Source of the DNA: Thiorhodococcus mannitoliphagus
GTDB taxonomy: Bacteria; Pseudomonadota; Gammaproteobacteria; Chromatiales; Chromatiaceae
Assembly: GCF_010915725.1 (NCBI RefSeq)
Contig: NZ_JAAIJR010000016.1
Location: forward strand, 1-64,000
Length of the DNA: 64,000 bases
Direction: 5' to 3'
Shown here: positions 16,289-25,413 of the stretch, piece after piece
How positions within the stretch are numbered: position 1 is the first letter of the stretch
How the letters are laid out: each line of letters begins with the position of its first letter
Notes under the pieces: generated by a model
What the model was told of the DNA's origin: nothing
What the model saw: the letters and a program-made list of their open reading frames with translations, nothing else
The model's database searches: none
Made by a program: the position numbers and the translations under genes

Positions 16289-17625
16289 GGTCACTGCGCG
16301 CGCGCGTGCTGCTCTCAGCCGCGGCAGTGCTGACGCTCTTCGTCCTGCTCACCGCCCTCGCCCTCGAGCGGGCCGTACGCGACGCCGTGATCGCCGCGCG
16401 CGAGGAGCGTTTGCAGGCCCAGATCTTCCTGCTCATGGCCGTCGGCGAGGAAGACCAGGGCGGTCTTGTCTTTCCGAATGCACTCGCCGAGCCACGCCTC
16501 ACCTTGCCGAACTCGGGGCTCTATGCCGAGGTGCTGAGCGCGCTCGGCGACCCGGTGTGGCGCTCGCCCTCGGCGCTTGGCCTCGAGACGCCCGCGCCCC
16601 TGCCATTGCCGCCGGGACAGCGGCGCTTCGCGCGCCTGTCCGCGCCCGACGGGAAGCAGTACCTGGTGCTCGCCTTCGGCGTCACCTGGGCAACTGGGGC
16701 CGTTCCGCAGGACTACAGCTTCGTGGTCGCCGAGGAAGCGGCAGCGGCCGAGCGCGAGGTCGTACAATTCCGCACCAGCCTCGCGACTTGGCTGGGCGCC
16801 ATGACGCTGCTCATGCTGGTCGCCCTGGTCTTGGTGCTGCGCTGGGGACTCAGGCCGTTGCGGCAGGTGACAGAGGAACTCGCGACCATCGAGTCAGGCC
16901 GGCAAGCCCAGATCATCGGACGTTATCCGCGCGAGATCGAGACCTTGACCGATCGCCTGAATGCGCTGCTCGCCCATGAGCGCGCCCGCCAGCGCCGCCT
17001 GGACAATACGCTCGGCGACCTGGCACACAGTCTCAAGACGCCGCTCGCCGTCATGCAGGGCGCGCTGGAAGAAGGCGAGATTGCGCGGTCGACCCAAGGC
17101 CCGCTGCAAGAGCAGCTCGAGCGCATGCACCACATCGTCGACTATCAACTGCAGCGCGCCCGCACCAGCGGCCAAGGCAGCATGACCTTGGCGCCACCCG
17201 TGCCTGTTGGCGCCGTCGCCAAACGTCTCATCGCCTCCCTGGAGAAGGTCCATCGCGACAAGGGCGTTGCCGTAGCCATGAGGATCGACGATGGCCTGCT
17301 ATTTCGCGGCGTGGAAGGTGACCTCATGGAGATGCTCGGCAATCTGCTGGAGAACGCCTTCAAATGGTGCCACGGCCAGATCCGCCTAGAGAGTAGAAGG
17401 GAGCCATCGCAGTGGTCCCTTTGCATCGAGGACGACGGACCCGGGATTCCGGAAGGTCAAGTCTCCCGGTTGCTCGAGCGGGGTGCGCGCGCGGACGAGT
17501 CGACGCCAGGATATGGGATCGGGCTCGCCGTCGTCCGCGAGATCAGCGCGGCTTACGGCGGGCGTTTGGAGATCGACCGAAGCACCCTTGGCGGCGCCCG
17601 TGTCAGGCTAAGCCTGCCGCGTTAG
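16285..17625 (+). CDS. phoQ: sensor histidine kinase, PhoQ-like
   Basis: A 446-residue kinase, starting 4 bp inside the regulator gene. A first membrane segment ([19 protein letters not shown]), a periplasmic domain of ~130 residues and a second segment ([21 protein letters not shown]) are followed by HAMP. The phospho-acceptor box reads [13 protein letters not shown], the HSLKTPL form seen in PhoQ rather than the usual HELRTPL. ATP-binding boxes are [17 protein letters not shown] and GYGIGLAVV. The signal (divalent cations, acid or peptides in PhoQ) cannot be deduced here. Its stop overlaps the galE stop on the other strand. Confidence 0.9.
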   Translation: MRSLRARVLLSAAAVLTLFVLLTALALERAVRDAVIAAREERLQAQIFLLMAVGEEDQGGLVFPNALAEPRLTLPNSGLYAEVLSALGDPVWRSPSALGLETPAPLPLPPGQRRFARLSAPDGKQYLVLAFGVTWATGAVPQDYSFVVAEEAAAAEREVVQFRTSLATWLGAMTLLMLVALVLVLRWGLRPLRQVTEELATIESGRQAQIIGRYPREIETLTDRLNALLAHERARQRRLDNTLGDLAHSLKTPLAVMQGALEEGEIARSTQGPLQEQLERMHHIVDYQLQRARTSGQGSMTLAPPVPVGAVAKRLIASLEKVHRDKGVAVAMRIDDGLLFRGVEGDLMEMLGNLLENAFKWCHGQIRLESRREPSQWSLCIEDDGPGIPEGQVSRLLERGARADESTPGYGIGLAVVREISAAYGGRLEIDRSTLGGARVRLSLPR

Positions 17626-18632
17626 TCGTAGCCATTGGGGTTGGCGGACTGCCAGCGCCAGGCATCCTCGACCATGGCTTGGATCCCGTACTCGGCCTCC
17701 CAGCCAAGCACCTCGCGCGCCAGGGTCGGATCCGCATAGCAAGTGGCGATATCACCGGGACGACGCGCGACGAGTTCGTAGGGAACCGGCTTGCCGCTGG
17801 CGGCCTCGAAGGCGGCGACCATCTCCAGCACAGAGTAGCCGCGACCGGTGCCCAGGTTGCACGTCATGACACCGGGTGAATCCTGCAAACGTCGCAGCGC
17901 GGCCAGATGCCCGCGCGCCAAGTCCACCACGTGGATGTAGTCGCGCACGCCGGTGCCATCGGGCGTCGGGTAATCGTTGCCGAAGACGCGGAGTTGCGGC
18001 AGCTTGCCGATCGCGACCTGCGAGACGAAAGGCATGAGGTTGTTGGGAAGACCGTTCGGGTCTTCACCGATGAGCCCGCTCGGATGCGCGCCAACGGGGT
18101 TGAAATAGCGCAGCAGCGCGACATCCCAGGAGGCGTCAGAGCGCGCGATATCACGGAGGATCTCCTCGATGAACAGCTTGGAGCGGCCGTACGGATTGGT
18201 CGCCGAGAGCGGAAAGTCCTCTTTGATGGGCACGGAGGCAGGATCGCCATAGACCGTTGCCGAAGAGCTGAACACCAGCTTCTTCACACCCGCATCCGCC
18301 ATGGCCTGACAGAGTGCGATCGTGCCGCTGACATTGTTCTGGTAATACTCCAGCGGCTTCTCAACCGACTCACCCACCGCCTTGAGTCCAGCGAAGTGAA
18401 CGACCGCGTCGAAGGCGCCCTGATTGAAGATTTCCTCCAAGGCGAAGCGATCACGGATATCGGCCTGGATGAATCCCAGGCTCTTTCCCGTGATTTCACG
18501 GATCCGGTGCAGCGCTTCCTCCTTGCTGTTGCAGAGGTTGTCCACCACCACAACCTGCATGCCCGCCAGTAACAGCTCCACACAGGTGTGGCTGCCGATA
18601 TAGCCGGCACCCCCCGTCACCAGAACTCGCAT
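17622..18632 (-). CDS. galE: UDP-glucose 4-epimerase
   Basis: A 336-residue short-chain dehydrogenase-type enzyme that interconverts UDP-glucose and UDP-galactose for LPS and polysaccharide synthesis. The NAD-binding [10 protein letters not shown] is at residues 7-16, FSSSATVYG contains the Ser, and [12 protein letters not shown] gives the Tyr-x3-Lys pair. Length is normal. It is convergent with the PhoQ-like kinase, overlapping by 4 bp at the stops, and no gene of the Leloir pathway is beside it. The 120 bp upstream show nothing certain. Confidence 0.96.
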   Translation of the reverse strand: MRVLVTGGAGYIGSHTCVELLLAGMQVVVVDNLCNSKEEALHRIREITGKSLGFIQADIRDRFALEEIFNQGAFDAVVHFAGLKAVGESVEKPLEYYQNNVSGTIALCQAMADAGVKKLVFSSSATVYGDPASVPIKEDFPLSATNPYGRSKLFIEEILRDIARSDASWDVALLRYFNPVGAHPSGLIGEDPNGLPNNLMPFVSQVAIGKLPQLRVFGNDYPTPDGTGVRDYIHVVDLARGHLAALRRLQDSPGVMTCNLGTGRGYSVLEMVAAFEAASGKPVPYELVARRPGDIATCYADPTLAREVLGWEAEYGIQAMVEDAWRWQSANPNGYD

Positions 18633-18754
18633 CGCCCCTTCTCTCCCGCTACCAAAGCTCGAAATATTGTATTCGATTCATCCGAGAAAGATGCGGCTGT
18701 CCTCCAGACGATCTTTCGTACGGGCAGTTGTTTCCTTGGTGCCTTGATGATGAT

Positions 18755-19213
18755 TCAGACGACAGCATCGCCCGCAGTCACACCCTGCAACCGCAGACGC
18801 TGCCTCAGCCGCCTGAGCTGGCCCGGATCGATAGCGTCACTGGGGATGGGCAGCGCAGATCGACGCCAGCGGCCGAGTCGGAAATTCAGCATGACCAGCG
18901 GCACCGAGACAAAGGTCGACGCCGACAGTCTGACCGTCAAAGTCCGGCCTGAATTCAACGTCAGCTGCCAGTCCCCGCCGGCCTGCCAGATCGCGACCTG
19001 AATGGACCCAGGTGCACGACGCAGCACCTGAGCCTGGAGGACATGAACGAAGCTCACCAGCACCAGCAGGCTCAAAGGCAGGCGGTAGACGCCAATGGGA
19101 AGCGCCCAGACGGCGACCAAGGCCACGAGATGAGAGCCGGCGACAAAGAGCGCCAAACGCGGCGAAAACCTGGGACGGATGACGAGCGGCGGCCAGTCGC
19201 GATGCGAGCCCAC
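18755..19213 (-). CDS. ygfX: YgfX/CptA-like inner membrane protein
   Basis: A 152-residue protein with two hydrophobic segments near the N-terminus (LALFVAGSHLVALVAVWAL and LPLSLLVLVSFVHVL) and a soluble C-terminal part with WQAGGDWQLTLNSGR and PSDAIDPGQLRRLRQRL, the family pattern of YgfX. In E. coli the ygfX gene overlaps or follows sdhE (ygfY/cptB) and has been described as a membrane toxin affecting cytoskeleton proteins, though SdhE is now known as a flavinylation factor. The same order here, 9 bp after sdhE, supports the call. Confidence 0.8.
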   Translation of the reverse strand: MGSHRDWPPLVIRPRFSPRLALFVAGSHLVALVAVWALPIGVYRLPLSLLVLVSFVHVLQAQVLRRAPGSIQVAIWQAGGDWQLTLNSGRTLTVRLSASTFVSVPLVMLNFRLGRWRRSALPIPSDAIDPGQLRRLRQRLRLQGVTAGDAVV

Positions 19214-19222
19214 GGCCGGCGC

Positions 19223-19498
19223 CTAGGCGCTAGGCTCGGCGGCCACCGCGCGAACATGCTCGACCAGCGCCTGGTACTTGAGCTCGGGCAGCTCGGCGCG
19301 CGAGATCAGCCACTTGTGCAGGTCCTGGTCCTGCTCGCGAAGCAGTGCCACGAAGAGCACGCGATCGGACGCACTCAGATCGGCATAGCCAAGCTCGAGA
19401 AAACGGCTAAGCAGATGGTCCAGCTCCAGCATCCCGCGCCGGCACTGCCAGCGCAGACGCCGGAGCTGCTCCTGCTCGTCGGCCGATGACAGGCTCAC
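19223..19498 (-). CDS. sdhE: SdhE, FAD assembly factor of succinate dehydrogenase
   Basis: A 91-residue helical protein of the SdhE/CptB family. It contains RRLRWQCRRGMLELDHLL with the RGxxE motif needed for covalent attachment of FAD to SdhA, followed by LSASDRVLFVALLREQDQDLHKWL, typical of the family. It starts right after the sdhB stop, in the same operon as its client SdhA. Confidence 0.93.
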   Translation of the reverse strand: MSLSSADEQEQLRRLRWQCRRGMLELDHLLSRFLELGYADLSASDRVLFVALLREQDQDLHKWLISRAELPELKYQALVEHVRAVAAEPSA

Positions 19499-20191
19499 TC
19501 AGAGCCCCTTGTCCAGCATCAACTCCTTGATGTGGCCGACGGCTCGGGTCGGGTTGAGCCCTTTGGGACAGACCTCGACACAGTTCATGATGCTATGGCA
19601 TCTGAACAGCTTGTAGGGGCCTTCCAAGGCGTCCAGGCGCTCCTCGGTCGCCTGGTCGCGGGTATCGGCCAGGAAACGCCAGGACTGCAAGAGCGCGGCG
19701 GGACCATGGAACTTATCCGGGTTCCACCAGAAGGAGGGACAGGCCGTGGAGCAACAGCCGCACAGGATGCACTCGTAGAGCCCGTCCAGCTTGTCGCGGT
19801 CGGCGGGCGATTGCAGGAGTTCCTGCTCCGGCAAGGGATCCTTGCGCACCAGGTAGGGCTTGACCGCGCGGTACTGCTCGTAGAACTGGGTCATGTCCAC
19901 GACCAGGTCGCGGATCACCGGACGGCCCGGCAGCGGACGCACCACGATCGGCTGCTTCAGCTCCGTGATGGACGTGACACAGGCGAGCACATTGCGCCCG
20001 TTGGCGTTGACGGCATCGGAGCCGCAAACGCCCTCGCCGCAGGAGTGGCGGAAGCTAAAGGACTCGTCCTGCTTCTTCACCTCGAGCAGGGCGTCACGCA
20101 GCATCATGCCCTGAAAGGTCTCGATCTCGTAATCCTGCATCCGCGGCTTCTTGTCCGTATCCGGATTGAAGCGGTAAACACTGATCTTCAT
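19499..20191 (-). CDS. sdhB: succinate dehydrogenase iron-sulfur subunit
   Basis: A 230-residue subunit carrying three clusters. The [2Fe-2S] ligands are in CGEGVCGSDAVNANGRNVLAC; the [4Fe-4S] and [3Fe-4S] ligands are in CILCGCCSTACPS and CHSIMNCVEVCPKGLNP. It moves electrons from SdhA FAD to quinone in the membrane. Its ATG shares one base with the sdhA stop (TAATG), so the two are translated together. Confidence 0.97.
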   Translation of the reverse strand: MKISVYRFNPDTDKKPRMQDYEIETFQGMMLRDALLEVKKQDESFSFRHSCGEGVCGSDAVNANGRNVLACVTSITELKQPIVVRPLPGRPVIRDLVVDMTQFYEQYRAVKPYLVRKDPLPEQELLQSPADRDKLDGLYECILCGCCSTACPSFWWNPDKFHGPAALLQSWRFLADTRDQATEERLDALEGPYKLFRCHSIMNCVEVCPKGLNPTRAVGHIKELMLDKGL

Positions 20192-21954
20192 TAGTACACA
20201 CGCTCTTTCGGCGGGAAGGACTCCACTGTCAGGGGCTTGGTCCGCACGGGTTTATAGTCCATGCGGTCGCCATCCATGGAGTAGAGACTGTGCTTGAGCC
20301 AGGCCTGATCGTCGCGCTCAGGATAGTCCGGCCGCGAATGGGCACCGCGGCTTTCCTGGCGGTGCAGCGCGGACACGGCGATCGACATGCCGACGTCCAT
20401 CATGTTCTCCAGCTCCAGCGCCTCGACGCGGGCCGTATTGAAGACCTTGGAGTGGTCGCTCAGACGCACATCGGGCATGCGCTCGCGCAACTGGCAGAGC
20501 TTTTGATAGCCCTCCTGCATGATCTCCTCGGTTCTGAACACGCCGGCATGGTCCTCCATGCACTTGCGCAGCTCGGCACGCATCTCCTGAACCGAGATGC
20601 CATCGCCCTTCTGATCCCAGCGGCCGAGTCGTGACATGGCCTTGTCGAGGCTCGCCGAATCGGCCGCGCGGCGGTAGGGATTCTCGCGCACGAAGTCGAT
20701 GATGTCCTTGCCGGCGAGGCGCCCAAAGACCAGGATGTCCAGCAAGGAGTTGCCGCCGAGTCGGTTGGCGCCATGGACCGAGGCGCAGGCACACTCGCCC
20801 GCCGCATAGAGTCCGACCACGACCTCTTCGGAGCCCTTGCCGGCCGGCATGGCGACACGCCCGAAGCGGTCGGTCGGGATACCGCCCATGGCGTAGTGTG
20901 CGGTCGGGAAGACCGGAATCGGCTCGATGACCGGATCGACACCCGCGAAGATCTTGCTCGATTCGCGAATGCCTGGCAGACGCTTGGAGATGACCGACTC
21001 GCCAAGATGGTCGAGCTTGAGCATGACGTAATCGCCACGCGCGCCGCAGCCGCGTCCTTCCTTGACCTCGGTCACGATGGCGCGGGAGACGACATCGCGG
21101 CTCGCCAAGTCCTTCGCACGCGGGGCGTAGCGCTCCATGAAACGTTCACCATCCTTGTTGATCAGATAGCCGCCCTCGCCGCGCGTGCCCTCGGTAATGA
21201 GCATCCCCTTACCGGCAATACCGGTCGGATGGAACTGGAAGAACTCCATGTCCATCAGCGGAATGCCCGCGCGCAACGCCATGGCCGTGCCGTCGCCGGT
21301 ATTGATGTGTGCGTTGGAGGTGGTGCGGAAAACCTGCCCGAAGCCGCCGGTCGCAAGCAGGGTCGCCTTAGCCTCGATCAAGAGCGGCTCGCCCGTTTCG
21401 ATCTCGAGCACTAAGGCACCGCAGCAAATGCCGTCGGCGTCACGAACGAGATCGACGGCGAAGAACTCGTCGAAGAAGTGCGTCCGCGCGCGGATGTTCT
21501 GCTGATAGAGCGTATGGAGAATGGCGTGGCCCGTGCGGTCGGCCGCTGCACAGGTGCGCGCGGCCTGATCGCCGCCGAAGTTCTGGCTCTGGCCGCCAAA
21601 GGCACGCTGGTAGATCTTGCCGTTATCGAGCCGCGAAAAGGGCACGCCGGCATGCTCCAGTTCATAGACCGTCGGGATGGCCTCGCGGCACATGAACTCG
21701 ATGGCATCTTGGTCGCCGAGATAGTCGGATCCCTTGACGGTGTCGAACATGTGCCAGTGCCAGGAGTCGGGCAGCACGTTGGCGAGCGCCGCATTTACAC
21801 CGCCCTGGGCAGCGACCGTGTGAGAGCGCGTTGGAAAGACCTTGGAGACCACGGCGACCCGCAGATCGGCGCTCGCAAGCTGCAGCGCCGCATTCAGTCC
21901 GGCCCCGCCGGCACCGATGATCAGGGCGTCGAAATGGCGTGTTGGAAGACTCAT
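20191..21954 (-). CDS. sdhA: succinate dehydrogenase flavoprotein subunit
   Basis: A 587-residue flavoprotein that oxidises succinate to fumarate. The N-terminal dinucleotide fold reads [16 protein letters not shown], and the His of [10 protein letters not shown] is the FAD attachment site. The substrate site includes the HPTG segment and [25 protein letters not shown] near residue 395 is the family signature. The C-terminus has the usual DYKPVR. It is the third gene in sdhCDAB-sdhE. Confidence 0.97.
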   Translation of the reverse strand: MSLPTRHFDALIIGAGGAGLNAALQLASADLRVAVVSKVFPTRSHTVAAQGGVNAALANVLPDSWHWHMFDTVKGSDYLGDQDAIEFMCREAIPTVYELEHAGVPFSRLDNGKIYQRAFGGQSQNFGGDQAARTCAAADRTGHAILHTLYQQNIRARTHFFDEFFAVDLVRDADGICCGALVLEIETGEPLLIEAKATLLATGGFGQVFRTTSNAHINTGDGTAMALRAGIPLMDMEFFQFHPTGIAGKGMLITEGTRGEGGYLINKDGERFMERYAPRAKDLASRDVVSRAIVTEVKEGRGCGARGDYVMLKLDHLGESVISKRLPGIRESSKIFAGVDPVIEPIPVFPTAHYAMGGIPTDRFGRVAMPAGKGSEEVVVGLYAAGECACASVHGANRLGGNSLLDILVFGRLAGKDIIDFVRENPYRRAADSASLDKAMSRLGRWDQKGDGISVQEMRAELRKCMEDHAGVFRTEEIMQEGYQKLCQLRERMPDVRLSDHSKVFNTARVEALELENMMDVGMSIAVSALHRQESRGAHSRPDYPERDDQAWLKHSLYSMDGDRMDYKPVRTKPLTVESFPPKERVY

Positions 21955-21961
21955 CCGCGAT

Positions 21962-22306
21962 CTAGCCTCCGATCCCAGCGGTGATGATCGCCTTGAGGGC
22001 CCAGAGACCCGAGGCGAGGAAAACGAATCCGAACAGCAACATCAGGCCGACACGCAGCCCGAGGACATGCACATAGTCGACGAGCACATCGCGGCTGCCG
22101 ACCCAAGCATGGGCCAGGACCACAGGCACGAAGAGGATGAGCCCCATGGCCACGGCCGGGTGGGTCACCCAAGTCACCAAATCAGCATGACTGGCGGGTG
22201 GGTTGAATATCCAATACAGCACGAGATAAGTGGAAAAAAACGCGAGATAGACGGCAGTCGCGCGCTGCAACAGCCAGGCCATGAGCCCCGAGGCTTGACG
22301 ACTCAT
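21962..22306 (-). CDS. sdhD: succinate dehydrogenase membrane anchor SdhD
   Basis: A 114-residue protein with three membrane helices: about residues 14-34, 50-75 and 83-108. It starts [21 protein letters not shown], the typical SdhD start, in which the Arg and Ser near the first helix contact quinone. The motif [15 protein letters not shown] contains the haem-ligand region and the Asp-Tyr pair near the quinone site. The longer frame extending upstream overlaps sdhC and is not needed. Confidence 0.93.
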   Translation of the reverse strand: MSRQASGLMAWLLQRATAVYLAFFSTYLVLYWIFNPPASHADLVTWVTHPAVAMGLILFVPVVLAHAWVGSRDVLVDYVHVLGLRVGLMLLFGFVFLASGLWALKAIITAGIGG

Positions 22307-22310
22307 TCCT

Positions 22311-22685
22311 TCACCCTCCCAAGGCCAGGACGACAACCAGAAGAACGGGTGCGCCGATCAGAACGACCCAGGCAGTCTTTCGCGCGACCGGTCGATCCAA
22401 GCCAACGCCGATATCCAGACCCAGATGGCGGATGCCGGCCAGCAGGTGATGAAGCAGACTCCAGGTCAGCAGCAGCAGCGGCAGTTGGATCAGCCAGGAG
22501 TCCAAAAAGGCGGCCGTGGCGGCGAATCCCTCCGGGCCGGATAGTGCCTGATGGAACAGGATGGCGGCGACAGGAATGGACAAGACCATGAGCACACCGC
22601 TGATGCGGTGCAGGATGGAAACAAGCCCTGGCAGCGGCAGCTTGATGTGCCACAAGTTCAGGAAGACGGGTCTGGATGTATGCAT
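22311..22685 (-). CDS. sdhC: succinate dehydrogenase cytochrome b556 subunit SdhC
   Basis: A 124-residue anchor subunit with three membrane helices. The N-terminus MHTSRPVFLNLWHIKLPLPGLVSILHRISG has the SdhC form (RPVFLNL and SILHRISG; Ser and Arg of the latter bind quinone). HHLLAGIRHLGLD carries the haem-b His. ATG 22685 is chosen because AAAGG lies 7 bp before it and family members start here; an upstream ATG at 22721 is in frame. First gene of the sdh operon. Confidence 0.94.
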   Translation of the reverse strand: MHTSRPVFLNLWHIKLPLPGLVSILHRISGVLMVLSIPVAAILFHQALSGPEGFAATAAFLDSWLIQLPLLLLTWSLLHHLLAGIRHLGLDIGVGLDRPVARKTAWVVLIGAPVLLVVVLALGG

Positions 22686-22849
22686 TCTCGGACCTTTGAT
22701 GAACCGCGTCCGCTCGGCCAACGCAGAGCTGAAGCTGCCAGCTCAGTGCGCGCAAACCAGGCCGGGCCCGCGATTGTCGCGATGAAGATACAGAGGATCC
22801 CGAGGGATCATGAGCATCGACAACATGCGCCTTTTACGAAGCGCGCCAG

Positions 22850-22877
22850 GATATAGGTATTCTTGCGAAACCATCAA
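22850..22877 (-). promoter_or_regulatory. possible sigma70 promoter of the sdh operon
   Basis: Read leftward: TTGATG, 16 bp, TATATC. It would start about 160 nt before sdhC. The region 22686-23107 between sdhC and the next gene has no coding frame and is more AT-rich around this site. Confidence 0.4.
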
Positions 22878-23107
22878 TAGTTTTTATCAAAGCTTAGCTT
22901 CGACAAATACACTCGGTTATTCCCCTGCGCAGGACATGACTGCCACCAAGTCGCGACAATCCGAAAGATTCTCGAGACGAACACATCAAGGCTCTCAGGT
23001 CTAATCGAGGCTCTCACGTCCAAAGGCCGCATTCGCTGCAGCCATCCGGAATGCATCGACAGCCAACGCAAGTGCTGGCCGCTCAATGCAGGCTCAGACG
23101 CACCTCC

Positions 23108-24112
23108 TCAGGCGTTGCCCACGCGAATACGCCTGCCGCGCTTGGGCAGCAGCAAGGCAAGTCCACCCAGGATGAGGGTCACACCGAGCAGGAAGAGATG
23201 CAGATTGACCGCGCCGGCGAGCGCAAGCTCCGGATCGACCCCGAAGGGCAAGAGCGCGGCCACGGCAGCGAGTTCATAGCTACCACTCCCAGCGATACCA
23301 TGAAAGGGCAGCACGCTGGACAGCTCGGCACCGAGCACGCCGGCCAGGAGGCGTCCCAAGTCGAGCGGCAAGAAGAACTTGAGCACACTGCTGAAGGCGG
23401 CGAGCTTCAGCGCCCAAATCAGGGCCGTCCAGAGGTAAACCCGCGCCACCAGCCAGCCATCGCGGGGCGCGGCCGACAGGATTCGCTGCGCCAGCACGCG
23501 CAGTCGTCCGGAGCCCGCGAGCCAATGTGACGCCCCCAAAGACCTGGCGAACCCCATCAGCGAGAGTCCGGCGAGCCAGAGTCCGGCCGCCGCCCACCAC
23601 AGCCAGGACGGATGGGTCAGATTCAGCACGAGCAGCGCGACCAGCACCAGGAAATGCAGATCCAGTACACGAATCCACATCAGAGCGGCCGTCGAGTCGA
23701 GGAAACCCTGGCCGAAATAGCGCCGCATCAACCAAGGAAAGACCATCTCCCCGGCGCGCATCGGCAAGAGATTGTTGGCGGTATTGTGCAGCACCGACAG
23801 ACGCAGCACGATCAGCAGGCGACCGGCGAACCTGGGACGAAAATAGTCGTAGACGCGGAAAGCGCGAAGCGCATAGCTCAGCGCCGAGAGCAGAAACAGC
23901 CAGGCAAGGAGCCAAGGCGAGAGTGCCAGCCAGGGCGAGAGCAGAGCCCCCCAGCCAACTTGATGATGAACCGCCAGGATCAAGGCCGCGAGCAACCCGC
24001 CCCCAAGGAGCCAATCGCGCAAGCGACCGATTCGCGGCACCTCGTTGAGGGGGCGATCAGGGTTCAGGGGATGATTAGGGCTCAAACGATGATCAGGCTC
24101 TTTTTCCACCAC
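23108..24112 (-). CDS. UPF0104 / LPG-synthase-TM-like membrane protein
   Basis: A 334-residue protein with about eight hydrophobic segments, of the lysylphosphatidylglycerol synthase transmembrane family (PF03706, formerly UPF0104). The central NTANNLLPMRAGEMVFPWLMRR and the C-terminal SSVLPFHGIAGSGSYELA are the two conserved blocks. Family members act as lipid or polyprenol-linked flippase-like proteins, or carry a synthase domain that is missing here. The ~35-residue N-terminus is polar and contains tandem NPDRPLN-like units. The specific substrate is unknown. Confidence 0.85.
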   Translation of the reverse strand: MVEKEPDHRLSPNHPLNPDRPLNEVPRIGRLRDWLLGGGLLAALILAVHHQVGWGALLSPWLALSPWLLAWLFLLSALSYALRAFRVYDYFRPRFAGRLLIVLRLSVLHNTANNLLPMRAGEMVFPWLMRRYFGQGFLDSTAALMWIRVLDLHFLVLVALLVLNLTHPSWLWWAAAGLWLAGLSLMGFARSLGASHWLAGSGRLRVLAQRILSAAPRDGWLVARVYLWTALIWALKLAAFSSVLKFFLPLDLGRLLAGVLGAELSSVLPFHGIAGSGSYELAAVAALLPFGVDPELALAGAVNLHLFLLGVTLILGGLALLLPKRGRRIRVGNA

Positions 24113-24151
24113 ACAGCATTCCTCAAAGGCTCTTGCGCTTCATCCTAGCAA

Positions 24152-24247
24152 GTGTCCATCAATTGTTTCCCGATGCGAGCGATGCCGCCCGAAATCCCCC
24201 CCTAGCCCCCCTTTGCGAAAGGGTGGAAGTTGTTGATGGACGCTTTC
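24152..24247. repeat. ~95-bp palindromic element, copy 1
   Basis: Ends are GTGTCCATCAATTG and its near complement CAACTTC...GATGGACGC (TCCATCAA/TTGATGGA). A nearly identical copy lies inverted at 56169-56263. The core contains a run of C's and AAATCCCCC. Non-coding. Confidence 0.8.
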
Positions 24248-24265
24248 CTAGCTTGAGCTTCATCC

Positions 24266-24431
24266 TAGGAGCCTGTCCGACTTAGGATGAATCGGCTGCG
24301 GAATCGGGAGAACGGTCCCTTTCGCCCCGCTTTTTCGTTACATAGAACCACTATGCGCCTCAAAACCGGAACGAAATGGCCTCGCTCTCCCACTTCCTCG
24401 CTTCGATCCCCCCAAGTCGGACAGGCTCCTA
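24266..24431. repeat. 166-bp MITE-like element, copy 2
   Basis: Inverted copy of the element at 1091-1256, with the same terminal TAGGAGCCTGTCCGACTT and CTAG at both ends. It is followed within 46 bp by the second CTAG-bounded repeat. Confidence 0.85.
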
Positions 24432-24476
24432 GAAAACGCGGCCAGCCACCAAGCCGGACGGGGCGCAGCGCGTAAA

Positions 24477-24646
24477 CTAGCGAGGCTTCGCCTCAGACCG
24501 ACGAGTCATACCATCGGGATCGCTATCGGAATCGGGATCGCTATCGTCGGTTCGATCCCGATCCCGATCCCGACGGCCTTGGATGGTCGGACGCTGCATC
24601 GAAATTTGACTCATCTGCAAGCATTTTGCGCCCTCAAGGACCCTAG
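24477..24646. repeat. CTAG-bounded repeat, copy 1 (long form)
   Basis: Begins CTAGCGAGGCTTCGCCTCAG (a small hairpin GAGGC-TTC-GCCTC) and ends CCTCAAGGACCCTAG. A shorter version lies at 33468-33578. This copy carries about 59 extra bases of simple repeats built from GATCG/GATCCC units after the shared first 43 bases. Non-coding. Confidence 0.75.
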
Positions 24647-24700
24647 GAGACTGGTCGATGCGATGAGCGACGCCAAAGGAGCGCAATCGACCAAGCACCA

Positions 24701-25387
24701 TCAGGCCCGCACCACCCGAACTCGACGCCCTCCAGGACTCATCGCCTCGCCGCTCGCCAAGCGCTCGGCCAGCGGCGCCAGATCCGGGCGGCGATCGAAG
24801 ATCACCAGCCAGCCCTGCTCCAGACCCAGGCCGGCGAGGTAGACGTCGAGTTGCTCCAGCCCCTCCCGTAGCGGATCGCTTGCGCTCGGACGCCAGACCT
24901 TGAGTTCGATCCCCAGGGTCACCCTGCGGTAGCGCAGGCAGAGGTCCATGCGCCCGGAGCCGATGGCGTACTCGCGCTCGAGCGTGCCCTCGCCGTTGAC
25001 CACCCGCTGCAGGAAGGCCATGAGCACCAGGTGCGGTGCAATCTCGTGATAGGAGGTGCTGCCGAGCAGCGGCTCGCCATGCCGACGCCAGAAGGCGAGG
25101 AAGGCGTGGAGCAGGGCCTCGGGGTCGAGGTCTCCCGTGGGCGTGAGCCAGCTCGGACTGATCCGCGGCAATGAGTCCTGAGGGGCACTGGCGAGCATGC
25201 GCGGCAACACCTCGCGGTAGATAGGGTTGGCCACCACGAGCCCGCCGCCATCGGCACGACGCAGCAGCCCCAGATCGATGAGGTAGTCGCGGTCGTCGAT
25301 CGGCACCTCGCCCAGGGCGGTGCCGGCCAGCATGGGCTCGATGACGCGACGCACACGCGCCTCCCGCAGTTTGTCGGCCAACATGGT
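24701..25387 (-). pseudogene. C-terminal part of AAA-ATPase/PD-(D/E)XK protein, ATPase domain missing
   Basis: The visible part begins near MLADKLREARVRRVIEPMLAG and contains DDRDYLIDLGLLRR, the nuclease-like block ALLHAFLAFWRRHGEP, YHEIAPHLVLMAFLQRVV, YAIGSGRMDLCLRY (with Asp) and LGIELKVW (E-x-K). This is the C-terminal PD-(D/E)XK half of ATPase/nuclease proteins found in many copies in Chromatiaceae. The N-terminal P-loop half is absent; the frame continues upstream only as antisense of the neighbouring acyltransferase gene. It may still be expressed as a nuclease-like fragment, but decay is more likely. Confidence 0.7.
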
Positions 25388-25413
25388 AGCGGATCCGCCA
25401 TTGAGCGAGGCTC

